This document shows, piece after piece, positions 1 to 6,001 of a DNA stretch of 6,756 nt; the first letter of the stretch is position 1, and each line of letters opens with the position of its first letter. Source of the stretch: Rhizobiaceae bacterium. Its GTDB lineage: Bacteria > Pseudomonadota > Alphaproteobacteria > Rhizobiales > Rhizobiaceae. The notes under the pieces were generated by a model. That model was given only the letters and a program-made list of their open reading frames with translations, was not told the DNA's origin and did not search any database. The position numbers and the translations under genes are program-made. The stretch spans positions 1-6,756 of the forward strand of contig JAJFMR010000250.1 of NCBI GenBank assembly GCA_020696915.1, written 5' to 3'.

Positions 1-94
1 GCTCCACGAGATGGCGCACCGCACACAGGCGCCGGTGCTCGAAAACATTGCGACCACGCAGCGCCGGAAGCGCGGGACGAGCGGCGAGAAGTGA
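1..94 (+). CDS. 3' end of an unidentified gene (partial)
   Basis: An open frame enters from the left edge and ends at the TGA at 92-94, giving the last 30 residues of a protein. The visible tail runs LHEMAHRTQAPVLENIATT and finishes in a basic stretch (QRRKRGTSGEK). No catalytic motif, membrane segment or domain signature is visible, and I do not recognise the family. It does not resemble the C-terminus of ribosomal protein L9, which would be an expected neighbour of dnaB in this kind of locus. The frame is supported mainly by its amphipathic then basic ending and by the lack of a better alternative; the other plus frame read from base 1 stays open longer but looks like random Pro/Arg/His-rich translation. 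The upstream sequence would settle its identity. Confidence 0.45.
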   Translation, partial: LHEMAHRTQAPVLENIATTQRRKRGTSGEK

Positions 95-126
95 TTCCCT
101 CGACTCACCCCAACGACCACTTCTAC

Positions 127-145
127 CCCGATGACGACCGTCGGG
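127..145. other. weak hairpin between convergent gene ends
   Basis: CCCGA at 127-131 pairs with TCGGG at 141-145 across a 9-nt loop. It lies between the stop of the partial plus-strand gene (94) and the stop of the minus-strand small gene (176), where a two-way terminator would be expected. The stem is only 5 bp and is followed by just TGTTT on the plus strand, so terminator function is uncertain. Confidence 0.2.
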
Positions 146-175
146 TGTTTCGGCCGCGTAGTCCGGTCAAGTCCG

Positions 176-481
176 TCAATCGCTCTGTATGCGTACGCAT
201 TTGCGCACACGGCAGGGCTGATCGCCTGCCACATACACGGTCGACGCAAGCGAATTCATCTTGAAGCCGCAGGAGCGGCCGCTCGCGACATACACGTCGT
301 AGAGGGGCAATGACCGGATGCGCTGGGATCGGTAGCGCAAAATCGCCGATCCCTCCGAACTGAGAATTGACTGCACGCGTTCGCAGCTCATCGCGCTGAT
401 GTCATGCCTGGACTGGGCCAGCGTCAACACTCTAGGCTGACGTAGCGTTGTGGTCACCGACAACTTTCGCCCACGGAACAC
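176..481 (-). CDS. small four-cysteine protein, rhizobial hypothetical family; N-terminus doubtful
   Basis: This minus-strand frame encodes 101 residues from a GTG at 481 to the TGA at 178-176. From residue 27 on it looks like a real protein: Cys33, Cys71, Cys90 and Cys95 could form two disulfides, and between them lie an SSEGSAILRYRS segment, an LPLYDVYV segment and a short YVAGDQPCRV segment. From memory this matches a family of small, normally secreted hypothetical proteins in Rhizobiales with a GxAxLRY...LYDxYV...C...D..C.v..C layout; its function is unknown. Those proteins usually begin with a signal peptide. Here residues 1-26 contain only a weak VLTLAQS that could be a signal-peptide remnant, and no ribosome binding site precedes the GTG. 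An ATG at 391 (MSCERV) would give a 71-residue cytoplasmic form. The gene may be intact but mis-started, or may have lost its 5' end. It runs divergently from dnaB. Confidence 0.45.
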   Translation of the reverse strand: MFRGRKLSVTTTLRQPRVLTLAQSRHDISAMSCERVQSILSSEGSAILRYRSQRIRSLPLYDVYVASGRSCGFKMNSLASTVYVAGDQPCRVRKCVRIQSD

Positions 482-705
482 GAGTGAGTGACCATCGACG
501 GGTGTCGCGGCTGCTCCTGCCGCGCAATATTCCCGGTTTGTTCTTTTTCTGCTAATCTGTCCGTCCGATTCGAGTCAATGGCGACTTTTCCACCGGAACG
601 CTGCGGCTGTGAATCATGTGCGGCGGGAGCGGCGGGACCGTATTGGGTTACTTTTCCTCGCGCGTCTCTGGTAGTGCCAAGCATCGGCGGAGCAACGGGG
701 ACGAC
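482..705. other. divergent spacer upstream of dnaB
   Basis: About 220 nt separate the minus-strand small gene from dnaB. 526-590 is the least GC-rich part and includes a T-rich run at 538-549, which suits a promoter region, but I cannot place a convincing -35/-10 pair for dnaB. On the minus strand TTGACT (complement of 573-578) is a good -35 hexamer, but 17-18 nt further on there is only a poor -10 (TTAGCA/TAGCAG). Short open frames here have no protein-like character. Confidence 0.3.
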
Positions 706-2165
706 ATGGCAGAGGCAGCGCGCAAGCTCAGCGTAGCGGAGACGCCGCTCTACCGTGTGGCTCCGAACAACATCGAGGCCGAGCAGGCGCTTCTGGGCGC
801 CATCCTCGTCAACAACGATGCGTTCTACCGCGTTTCCGATTTCCTGAAATCCGCACACTTCTTCGAGCCGCTTCACAGGAAGATCTTCGACGTTTCGGCA
901 GAACTCATCCGGATGGGCAAGATGGCCAATCCGGTGACCATCAAGACCTTTTTGCCGGCCGACGAGAAGGTCGGCGACATGACCGTGGCGCACTACCTGG
1001 CGCGGCTGGCCGCCGAAGCGGTGACCGTCATCAATGCGGCCGATTACGGGCGCGCCATCTACGATCTCGCCACCCGGCGCGCACTGATCACGGTCGGCGA
1101 GGACATGGTCAACATCGCCTATGACGCCCCCGTCGACATGGCGCCCGCCGAGCAGATAGAGGATGCCGAACGGCGCTTGTTCGAACTGGCCGAGACGGGC
1201 CGCTATGACGGCGGATTCGAGAGCTTCACCGATGCGGTGAAGACGGCCGTCGACATGGCCAACGCTGCTTTCATGCGGGACGGCCATTTGTCGGGCATTG
1301 CGACGGGCATGCGCGACCTCGACCGCAAGATGGGCGGCCTGCAGCCATCCGACCTCGTCATCATCGCCGGGCGGCCCGGCATGGGCAAGACGTCGCTGGC
1401 CACCAACATCGCCTTCAACATCGCCTCGGTCTATGAGCCGGCGCAGCAGGCAGACGGTTCGTTCAAGGCCAGGAACGGCGGCGTCATCGGCTTCTTCTCG
1501 CTCGAAATGTCGTCCGAGCAGCTCGCCACCCGCATCATCTCCGAGCAGACCGAAATACCTTCCTCCAAGATCAGACGCGGCGAGATCACCGAGGCCGATT
1601 TCGAAAAGCTGGTCGCCTGTTCGCAGATGATGCAGAAGATCCCGCTGTTCATCGACCAGACCGGCGGCATCTCGATAGCCCAGCTCGCCGCCCGGGCCCG
1701 CCGGCTGAAGCGTCAGCGCGGCCTCGACGTGATCGTCATCGACTACATCCAGCTGATGACGGGGTCGTCGAAACGGGGTGCCGAGAACCGGGTCCAGGAG
1801 ATCACCGAGATCACCACCGGGCTGAAGGCGCTCGGCAAGGAACTCGGCGTGCCCGTCGTGGCGCTCTCGCAATTGTCGCGTCAGGTCGAGAGCCGCGACG
1901 ACAAGCGACCGCAGCTCAGGATGCCGACGTCGTGCTGTTCGTCTACCGCGAGGAATACTACCTGAAGAATCGCGAGCCCAAGCCCGGCACCCTCGAATAC
2001 ACGCAGTGGCAGGATGCGATGAACGAGACGAGAGGCAAGGCGGAGGTCATCATCGCCAAGCAGCGCCATGGCCCAACGGGCATGGTTCCGCTCGGCTTCC
2101 AGGCCGAATTCACAAGGTTTTTCGACATTGCCGAGGATTCGCACCTGCCCGAGCGGTACGAGTGA
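706..2165 (+). pseudogene. dnaB: replicative DNA helicase DnaB, frameshifted by a 31-nt deletion
   Basis: DnaB is the hexameric helicase that unwinds DNA at the replication fork and recruits primase. The start is ATG 706 (MAEAARKLSV), with GGGGA at 697-701; an in-frame ATG at 616 would add an unrelated leader. Residues about 15-115 form the N-terminal primase-interacting domain. The RecA-like domain has Walker A GRPGMGKT (222-229), the FFSLEM motif (263-268), Walker B VIVIDYIQL (342-350, Asp346) and the LSQLSRQVE motif (388-396). After RPQL (residue 404) the frame breaks and stops at 1963-1965, giving a 419-residue product. The true C-terminus continues in another frame from GAT 1920 to TGA 2165 (81 residues, including AEVIIAKQRHGPTG). 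The family sequence between these parts is SDLRESGSIEQ, whose first ten residues are absent. Restoring 31 nt gives 496 residues, the normal rhizobial length. Since dnaB is essential, an assembly or read error is at least as likely as a real mutation. Confidence 0.9.
1912..1923 (+). other. deletion junction inside dnaB
   Basis: CAG CTC (Gln403-Leu404) runs directly into AGGATGCC. The downstream frame reads CAG GAT GCC GAC (Gln-Asp-Ala-Asp), with C1917 shared between the two frames. In the family, 33 nt for SDLRESGSIEQ lie between the Leu and Asp codons; here only two bases (AG) remain, so 31 nt are missing and the frame moves exactly as observed. Microhomology at the break is about 1 nt. Confidence 0.85.
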
Positions 2166-2182
2166 TGCCGGACAGCGGCATC
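2164..2182 (+). other. hairpin overlapping the dnaB stop codon
   Basis: GATGCCG (2164-2170) and CGGCATC (2176-2182) form a perfect 7-bp stem with a 5-nt loop, GACAG. The left arm begins inside the TGA stop codon. No T-run follows, so it is not a standard intrinsic terminator. It could protect the 3' end of the dnaB message or be a chance palindrome. Confidence 0.4.
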
Positions 2183-2248
2183 GCCGTAAGCCTCTTGGCC
2201 GGGGACCGCCGGGCGTCGTTCTGCCCGCGGTCGCGCGCGACGGACGGC

Positions 2249-2265
2249 GGCCTCGCGTCGAGGCC
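2249..2265 (+). promoter_or_regulatory. hairpin that sequesters the radA ribosome binding site
   Basis: GGCCTCG (2249-2255) and CGAGGCC (2259-2265) form a perfect 7-bp stem with a 3-nt loop, CGT. The right arm contains GAGG (2260-2263), the only good Shine-Dalgarno match before radA, 10 nt from its TTG start. In RNA this stem would hide the binding site, so radA initiation may be low or may depend on ribosomes arriving from dnaB. The structure is read from the sequence; a regulatory role is inference. Confidence 0.4.
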
Positions 2266-2273
2266 TGCCATCC

Positions 2274-3677
2274 TTGGCTAAGACGCGCACCCAGTTCATT
2301 TGCCAGACATGCGGCAACGTCACCTCGCGCTGGTCGGGAAAATGCGACGCCTGCGGCGAGTGGAACACCATCGTCGAGGAAAGTGCCTCCGCAGGCATCG
2401 GCGCCGGGCCGCGGAGTCTCCGTTCGCCGCGTAAGGGCCGGGCGATCACGCTGACGACGCTGTCGGGTGACATCGAAGACGCGCCGCGCATCGCCTCGGG
2501 CATCTCCGAACTCGATCGGGCGACGGGCGGCGGCTTTGTCCGCGGCTCGGCGATTCTGGTGGGCGGCGACCCGGGCATCGGAAAATCCACGCTTCTGATG
2601 CAGGCCGCGGCAGCGCTCGCCTGCCGCGGGCATCGTGTCGTCTACGTTTCGGGCGAAGAGGCGGTCGCTCAGGTCAGGTTGCGGGCGCAGCGTCTCGGCG
2701 CTGCCGGCGCGCCGGTCGAACTGGCCGCCGAGACCAATGTCGAGGATATATTGGCCACGGTGGCGGAGGGCCGCCGGCCGGATCTGGTTATTCTCGATTC
2801 CATCCAGACGTTGTGGACCGATCTCGCCGACTCGGCTCCCGGGACCGTCACCCAGGTACGTGCGTCGGCCCAGGCAGTCATCCGCTATGCCAAGGCCTCC
2901 GGCGCGGCCGTGGTCCTGGTCGGTCACGTCACCAAGGAAGGGCAGATCGCCGGACCGCGCGTGGTCGAGCACATGGTCGATGCGGTGCTCTACTTCGAGG
3001 GCGAAGGCGGCCACCATTTCCGCATCCTCAGGGCGGTGAAGAACCGCTTCGGGCCGACCGACGAGATCGGCGTCTTCGAGATGTCCGACAAGGGGCTTCG
3101 CGAGGTGCCGAATCCGTCCGAACTGTTCCTCGGCGAGCGCCACGCCAAGGCGCCGGGAGCGGCCGTCTTCGCCGGCATGGAGGGCACCAGGCCCGTGCTG
3201 GTGGAGATTCAGGCACTTGTAGCGCCGTCGCCGCTGGGCATGCCGCGCCGCGCCGTGGTCGGTTGGGATCAGGCGCGGCTCGCCATGGTGCTGGCGGTGC
3301 TCGAGGCGCATTGCGGGGTGAGGTTCGGGAAGCATGACGTGTATCTCAACGTGGCGGGGGGCTACCGCATCTCCGAACCGGCCGCCGACCTGGCGGTCGC
3401 GGCTGCCCTGGTTTCGTCCCTCGCCGCACTTGCCCTTCCTGCCGATTGCGTCTATTTCGGCGAAATCAGCCTATCGGGCGCCATCAGGCCGGTTGCGCAC
3501 ACGCAGCAACGCCTCAAGGAAGCCGAAAAGCTGGGTTTCGGTCAGGCGGTTCTGCCGCTGGGCAGCGAGGAACCGGCCGGCGCCATGGGTGGCCGATTCC
3601 TGCAGACATCGACGCTGGCCGACCTCGTGGTTCGCATAGCCGGAACGACGCGAGGCCGCGTGGAACAGGACGACTGA
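2274..3677 (+). CDS. radA: DNA repair protein RadA
   Basis: RadA (Sms) is a RecA-like ATPase that promotes branch migration and resolution of recombination intermediates during DNA repair. The 467-residue product has the whole family layout: an N-terminal zinc finger with Cys10, Cys13, Cys24 and Cys27; Walker A GDPGIGKST (98-106); an SGEE motif (126-129); Walker B LVILD (171-175); the RadA-specific KNRFG motif (256-260); and a C-terminal Lon-protease-like domain from about 280 to 455. Length is normal for the family and no key residue is missing. The start is a TTG at 2274; it gives MAKTRTQFICQTCG, the usual N-terminus, and the zinc finger begins only nine residues later, so no later start is possible without losing it. 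GAGG at 2260-2263 serves as ribosome binding site but lies in a hairpin. The gene follows dnaB by 108 nt, where related genomes, as I recall, carry alr. Confidence 0.96.
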   Translation: MAKTRTQFICQTCGNVTSRWSGKCDACGEWNTIVEESASAGIGAGPRSLRSPRKGRAITLTTLSGDIEDAPRIASGISELDRATGGGFVRGSAILVGGDPGIGKSTLLMQAAAALACRGHRVVYVSGEEAVAQVRLRAQRLGAAGAPVELAAETNVEDILATVAEGRRPDLVILDSIQTLWTDLADSAPGTVTQVRASAQAVIRYAKASGAAVVLVGHVTKEGQIAGPRVVEHMVDAVLYFEGEGGHHFRILRAVKNRFGPTDEIGVFEMSDKGLREVPNPSELFLGERHAKAPGAAVFAGMEGTRPVLVEIQALVAPSPLGMPRRAVVGWDQARLAMVLAVLEAHCGVRFGKHDVYLNVAGGYRISEPAADLAVAAALVSSLAALALPADCVYFGEISLSGAIRPVAHTQQRLKEAEKLGFGQAVLPLGSEEPAGAMGGRFLQTSTLADLVVRIAGTTRGRVEQDD

Positions 3678-3688
3678 CCACCGGTCAG
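3674..3688 (+). other. hairpin overlapping the radA stop codon
   Basis: CTGACC (3674-3679) and GGTCAG (3683-3688) form a 6-bp stem with a 3-nt loop, ACC. The stem covers the TGA stop at 3675-3677 and ends just before AAGGAG (3690-3695), the cvpA ribosome binding site, which stays outside the stem. There is no T-run, so termination is unlikely. Confidence 0.35.
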
Positions 3689-3707
3689 CAAGGAGTGGGA
3701 CCGCGAC

Positions 3708-4325
3708 ATGCCGATTACGCTGCTTGACGGAATCCTCGTCGGCTTCACCCTCGTTTCGGCAATGCTGGCCATGGTGCGCGGCTTCTCACGGGAAATCCTG
3801 TCGATCGCATCATGGGCCGCCGCCGCGGTTGCTGCCTTCTTCTTCTACCCGCTCGTCCTGCCGCATGTGCAGCCCTATATCGACAACGAGCAGTTGGCCA
3901 TCGTCGCTGCCGCAGGCATCATCTTCATTGTCGCCCTGATCATCGTCACCGTCATCACGATGAAGATCGCCGACTGGATCATCGATTCGCGGATCGGCGC
4001 CCTCGACCGCACCTTGGGCTTTCTGTATGGCGCCGCGCGCGGCATACTGGTGGTCGCGGTCGGGCTGCTCTTCTTCAACTGGCTGGTCGGCTCCAATGCT
4101 CCCGCCTGGATTACCGAGGCGAAGTCGAGGCCGTTGCTGGAGTCGATCGGCACGTCCCTGGAGAACATGCTCCCGGACGATCCCGAGAACTCCATCCTGA
4201 AGCGACTTTCGCCCGGCAACGGCGACCCGGCCGGAGAAACGCCTCCGGGCAGCGAGGAGCCGGCCGGCGAACCGCCTCCGGCTGGCGACGGCGCGGCCGG
4301 CGAACCGCCGCCCGCCAACAATTAG
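3708..4325 (+). CDS. cvpA: CvpA family membrane protein with a repetitive Pro/Glu tail
   Basis: CvpA proteins are small inner-membrane proteins, first linked in E. coli to colicin V production and often encoded next to purF; their molecular role is not settled. The 205-residue product has four hydrophobic segments at about 4-24, 30-51, 62-86 and 104-127, with the family's conserved VRGFSREI (23-30) and LDRTLGFLYGAARG (99-112) stretches. Residues 128-170 form a polar amphipathic region. Residues 174-205 are a low-complexity tail of three 11-residue units (PAGETPPGSEE, PAGEPPPAGDG, AAGEPPPANN). ATG 3708 is preceded by AAGGAG at 3690-3695, a slightly long 12-nt spacing. The start lies 30 nt after radA, so the two are probably co-transcribed, and purF follows 118 nt later. 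The membrane core gives firm identification. Confidence 0.93.
   Translation: MPITLLDGILVGFTLVSAMLAMVRGFSREILSIASWAAAAVAAFFFYPLVLPHVQPYIDNEQLAIVAAAGIIFIVALIIVTVITMKIADWIIDSRIGALDRTLGFLYGAARGILVVAVGLLFFNWLVGSNAPAWITEAKSRPLLESIGTSLENMLPDDPENSILKRLSPGNGDPAGETPPGSEEPAGEPPPAGDGAAGEPPPANN
4227..4314 (+). repeat. 33-nt tandem repeat in the 3' end of cvpA
   Basis: A 22-nt core beginning CCGGCCGG and ending CCTCCGG recurs at 4227-4248, 4260-4281 and 4293-4314, exactly 33 nt apart. The first copy differs from the second at two bases and the third drifts at its ends. Each period encodes 11 residues around AGE(T/P)PP. The in-frame period suggests slipped-strand expansion. Confidence 0.8.
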
Positions 4326-4328
4326 CCG

Positions 4329-4352
4329 GGCGGTGGCGCGGGAGCGCCCGCC
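4329..4352 (+). other. GC-rich hairpin after cvpA, terminator-like but without a T-run
   Basis: GGCGG (4329-4333) pairs with CCGCC (4348-4352), and GCGC (4336-4339) pairs with GCGC (4344-4347), with a 2-nt bulge at 4334-4335 and a GGGA loop of the stable GNRA type. It begins 3 nt after the cvpA stop. The lack of a following T-run argues against efficient intrinsic termination; it may be a 3'-end stabiliser or pause site. Confidence 0.4.
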
Positions 4353-4355
4353 GCA

Positions 4356-4361
4356 CTATAT
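4356..4361 (+). promoter_or_regulatory. possible -10 element of a purF promoter
   Basis: CTATAT matches the -10 consensus reported for rhizobial housekeeping promoters and stands out in a very GC-rich spacer. The position 17 nt upstream (4333-4338, GTGGCG) is a poor -35. If real, transcription would start near 4368 and leave a leader of about 75 nt before purF. Confidence 0.25.
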
Positions 4362-4384
4362 GAACTCGCAGCGAGCCCCTGCGG

Positions 4385-4399
4385 CCGGCAGGAGGCCGG
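4385..4399 (+). other. small hairpin in the purF leader
   Basis: CCGGC (4385-4389) and GCCGG (4395-4399) form a 5-bp stem around an AGGAG loop. The exposed AGGAG is a good Shine-Dalgarno sequence but lies 49 nt before the purF ATG, too far to serve that start. No known riboswitch architecture is apparent in the spacer. Confidence 0.25.
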
Positions 4400-4443
4400 A
4401 CGGCATGGATTTTCGACAAGCTGTCACATGACGAAAGACCCTC

Positions 4444-5913
4444 ATGGCGGACCGTTTCCTGCTTGCCGAGAGCGACGATCATTTTCACGACGAATGTGGC
4501 GTGTTCGGCATTTTCGGACGTCTCGATGCGGCGGCCATCGTTACGCTCGGCCTGCATGCGCTGCAGCATCGCGGCCAGGAGGCGGCAGGCATCGTTTCCT
4601 ATGACGGATCGCAATTCCACGTCGAGCGGCACGTCGGGCTGATAGGCGACACGTTCACCAAGCCGGCCGTCATCGAAAGGCTGAAGGGCAATAGGGCAAT
4701 CGGCCACACTCGGTATGCGACCACCGGCGGTTCCGGGCTGCGCAATGTGCAGCCGCTGTTTGCCGAACTTTCCGAGGGCGGACTGGCGATCGCCCACAAC
4801 GGCAACATCACCAATGCCCTGACCATCCAGCGCTCGCTGCAGAACCAGGGCTCGATCTTTTCCTCCACCTCCGATACCGAGACCATCCTGCATCTGGTCG
4901 CCACCAGCCGCGAGCGCGATATCAATTCGCGCTTCATCGAGGCGGTGCGGCAGATCGAAGGCGCCTTCTCGCTGGTGGCGCTCACCTCCAAGAAGATGAT
5001 CGGCTGCCGTGACCCGCTCGGCATACGTCCTCTGGTGCTCGGCGATCTCGACGGCTCCTGGATCCTGGCTTCCGAAACCTGTGCGCTCGACATCATCGGC
5101 GCCCGCTTCGTCCGCGACCTGAAGCCTGGCGAAATGGTCGTCGTGACCAGCAAGGGCATCGAATCGCTGTTTCCTTTCGAACCGCAGAAGTCCCGCTTCT
5201 GCATCTTCGAGTACGTCTATTTCGCCAGGCCCGATTCGAGCGTCGAGGGCCGCAACGTCTACGATGTCAGAAAGCGCATCGGCGCCGAGCTTGCCGTCGA
5301 AAGTCCGGTCGACGCCGATATCGTCGTGCCCGTCCCAGATTCCGGCACGCCGGCGGCCATCGGGTTTGCCCAGCGGGCAGGCCTGCCCTTCGAACTCGGC
5401 ATCATCCGCAACCATTATGTCGGGCGAACCTTCATCCAGCCAAGCGAATCGATCCGGCACATGGGCGTCAAGCTCAAGCACAACGCGAACCGCCGGATGA
5501 TCGAAGGCAAGCGGGTGGTGCTGGTCGACGATTCCATCGTCCGCGGGACGACCTCGCAAAAGATCGTCCAGATGGTGCGCGAAGCCGGCGCCCGCGAGGT
5601 CCACATGCGCATCGCCTCGCCGCCGACGCGCGCTTCGTGCTTCTACGGGGTCGACACACCGGAAACCTCGAAGCTGCTCGCCTCCCGCATGAGCGTCGAG
5701 GAAATGGCCGACTTCATTCGCGTCGATTCGCTGGGCTTCCTGTCGATCGACGGACTTTACCGGGCGGTCGGGGAAGCGCAGCGCGACCACGATCAGCCGC
5801 AATTCTGCGACGCCTGCTTCAGCGGCCAGTACCCGACCCGCCTGCTCGACCACGAAGGTTCCGACAATGTGCGCACGCTGTCGCTGCTGGCGGCGGGCGG
5901 GCAATACGAGTGA
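4444..5913 (+). CDS. purF: amidophosphoribosyltransferase PurF
   Basis: PurF makes 5-phosphoribosylamine from PRPP and glutamine, the committed step of purine synthesis. The 489-residue product has an N-terminal glutaminase domain: after a predicted 17-residue propeptide comes the catalytic Cys18 (DECGVFG), with GHTRYATTG (87-95, glutamine-binding Arg90), HNGN (118-121) and DPLGIRP (190-196). The phosphoribosyltransferase domain has the PRPP motif VVLVDDSIVRGTT (358-370). Cys253, Cys399, Cys455 and Cys458 correspond to the four ligands of the [4Fe-4S] cluster in Bacillus subtilis PurF, so this is the oxygen-sensitive, self-processed type rather than the E. coli type, which has no cluster. Length is normal. 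ATG 4444 has only a weak GAAAGA-like ribosome binding site, but no better start lies before Cys18. It sits 118 nt after cvpA and may have its own promoter. Confidence 0.97.
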   Translation: MADRFLLAESDDHFHDECGVFGIFGRLDAAAIVTLGLHALQHRGQEAAGIVSYDGSQFHVERHVGLIGDTFTKPAVIERLKGNRAIGHTRYATTGGSGLRNVQPLFAELSEGGLAIAHNGNITNALTIQRSLQNQGSIFSSTSDTETILHLVATSRERDINSRFIEAVRQIEGAFSLVALTSKKMIGCRDPLGIRPLVLGDLDGSWILASETCALDIIGARFVRDLKPGEMVVVTSKGIESLFPFEPQKSRFCIFEYVYFARPDSSVEGRNVYDVRKRIGAELAVESPVDADIVVPVPDSGTPAAIGFAQRAGLPFELGIIRNHYVGRTFIQPSESIRHMGVKLKHNANRRMIEGKRVVLVDDSIVRGTTSQKIVQMVREAGAREVHMRIASPPTRASCFYGVDTPETSKLLASRMSVEEMADFIRVDSLGFLSIDGLYRAVGEAQRDHDQPQFCDACFSGQYPTRLLDHEGSDNVRTLSLLAAGGQYE

Positions 5914-5925
5914 CGGTCCCGCGAA

Positions 5926-5947
5926 CGCCGCCCAGCCGGATGCGGCG
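5926..5947 (+). other. hairpin after purF
   Basis: CGCCGC (5926-5931) pairs with GCGGCG (5942-5947) across a 10-nt loop, 12 nt after the purF stop. No T-run follows. A second small palindrome, CGATG/CATCG (5971-5975 and 5984-5988), lies before the next gene. Either could be chance in DNA this GC-rich. Confidence 0.25.
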
Positions 5948-6001
5948 GATCGGCTTCTGCCTGACCGCATCGATGCTGTGTGACATCGACGGAACCGCCG
6001 C

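Noticed and set aside
586..594. TTTTCCACC as a possible DnaA box
   Set aside because: Matches the DnaA box at 7 of 9 positions but is alone; no cluster or AT-rich unwinding region is present, so an origin is not supported.
488..736. Plus-strand 82-codon frame upstream of dnaB
   Set aside because: Overlaps the dnaB start in another frame, has scattered Cys/Ser/Arg composition and no motif.
454..1872. Long minus-strand open frame (472 codons) opposite dnaB; similar ones at 1881-3335 (484 codons) and 4111-6009 (632 codons)
   Set aside because: They run antisense to clear conserved genes, are rich in His, Arg, Asp and Gly, have no domain motifs, and span several gene boundaries. They are typical shadows of GC-rich coding sequence.
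1912..1965. Programmed frameshift or intein at the dnaB break
   Set aside because: No slippery run is apparent, and recoding cannot replace ten missing conserved residues. There is no inserted sequence, so no intein.
4326..4443. Purine riboswitch before purF
   Set aside because: No three-way junction with the conserved purine-aptamer core is recognisable; only simple short hairpins are seen.
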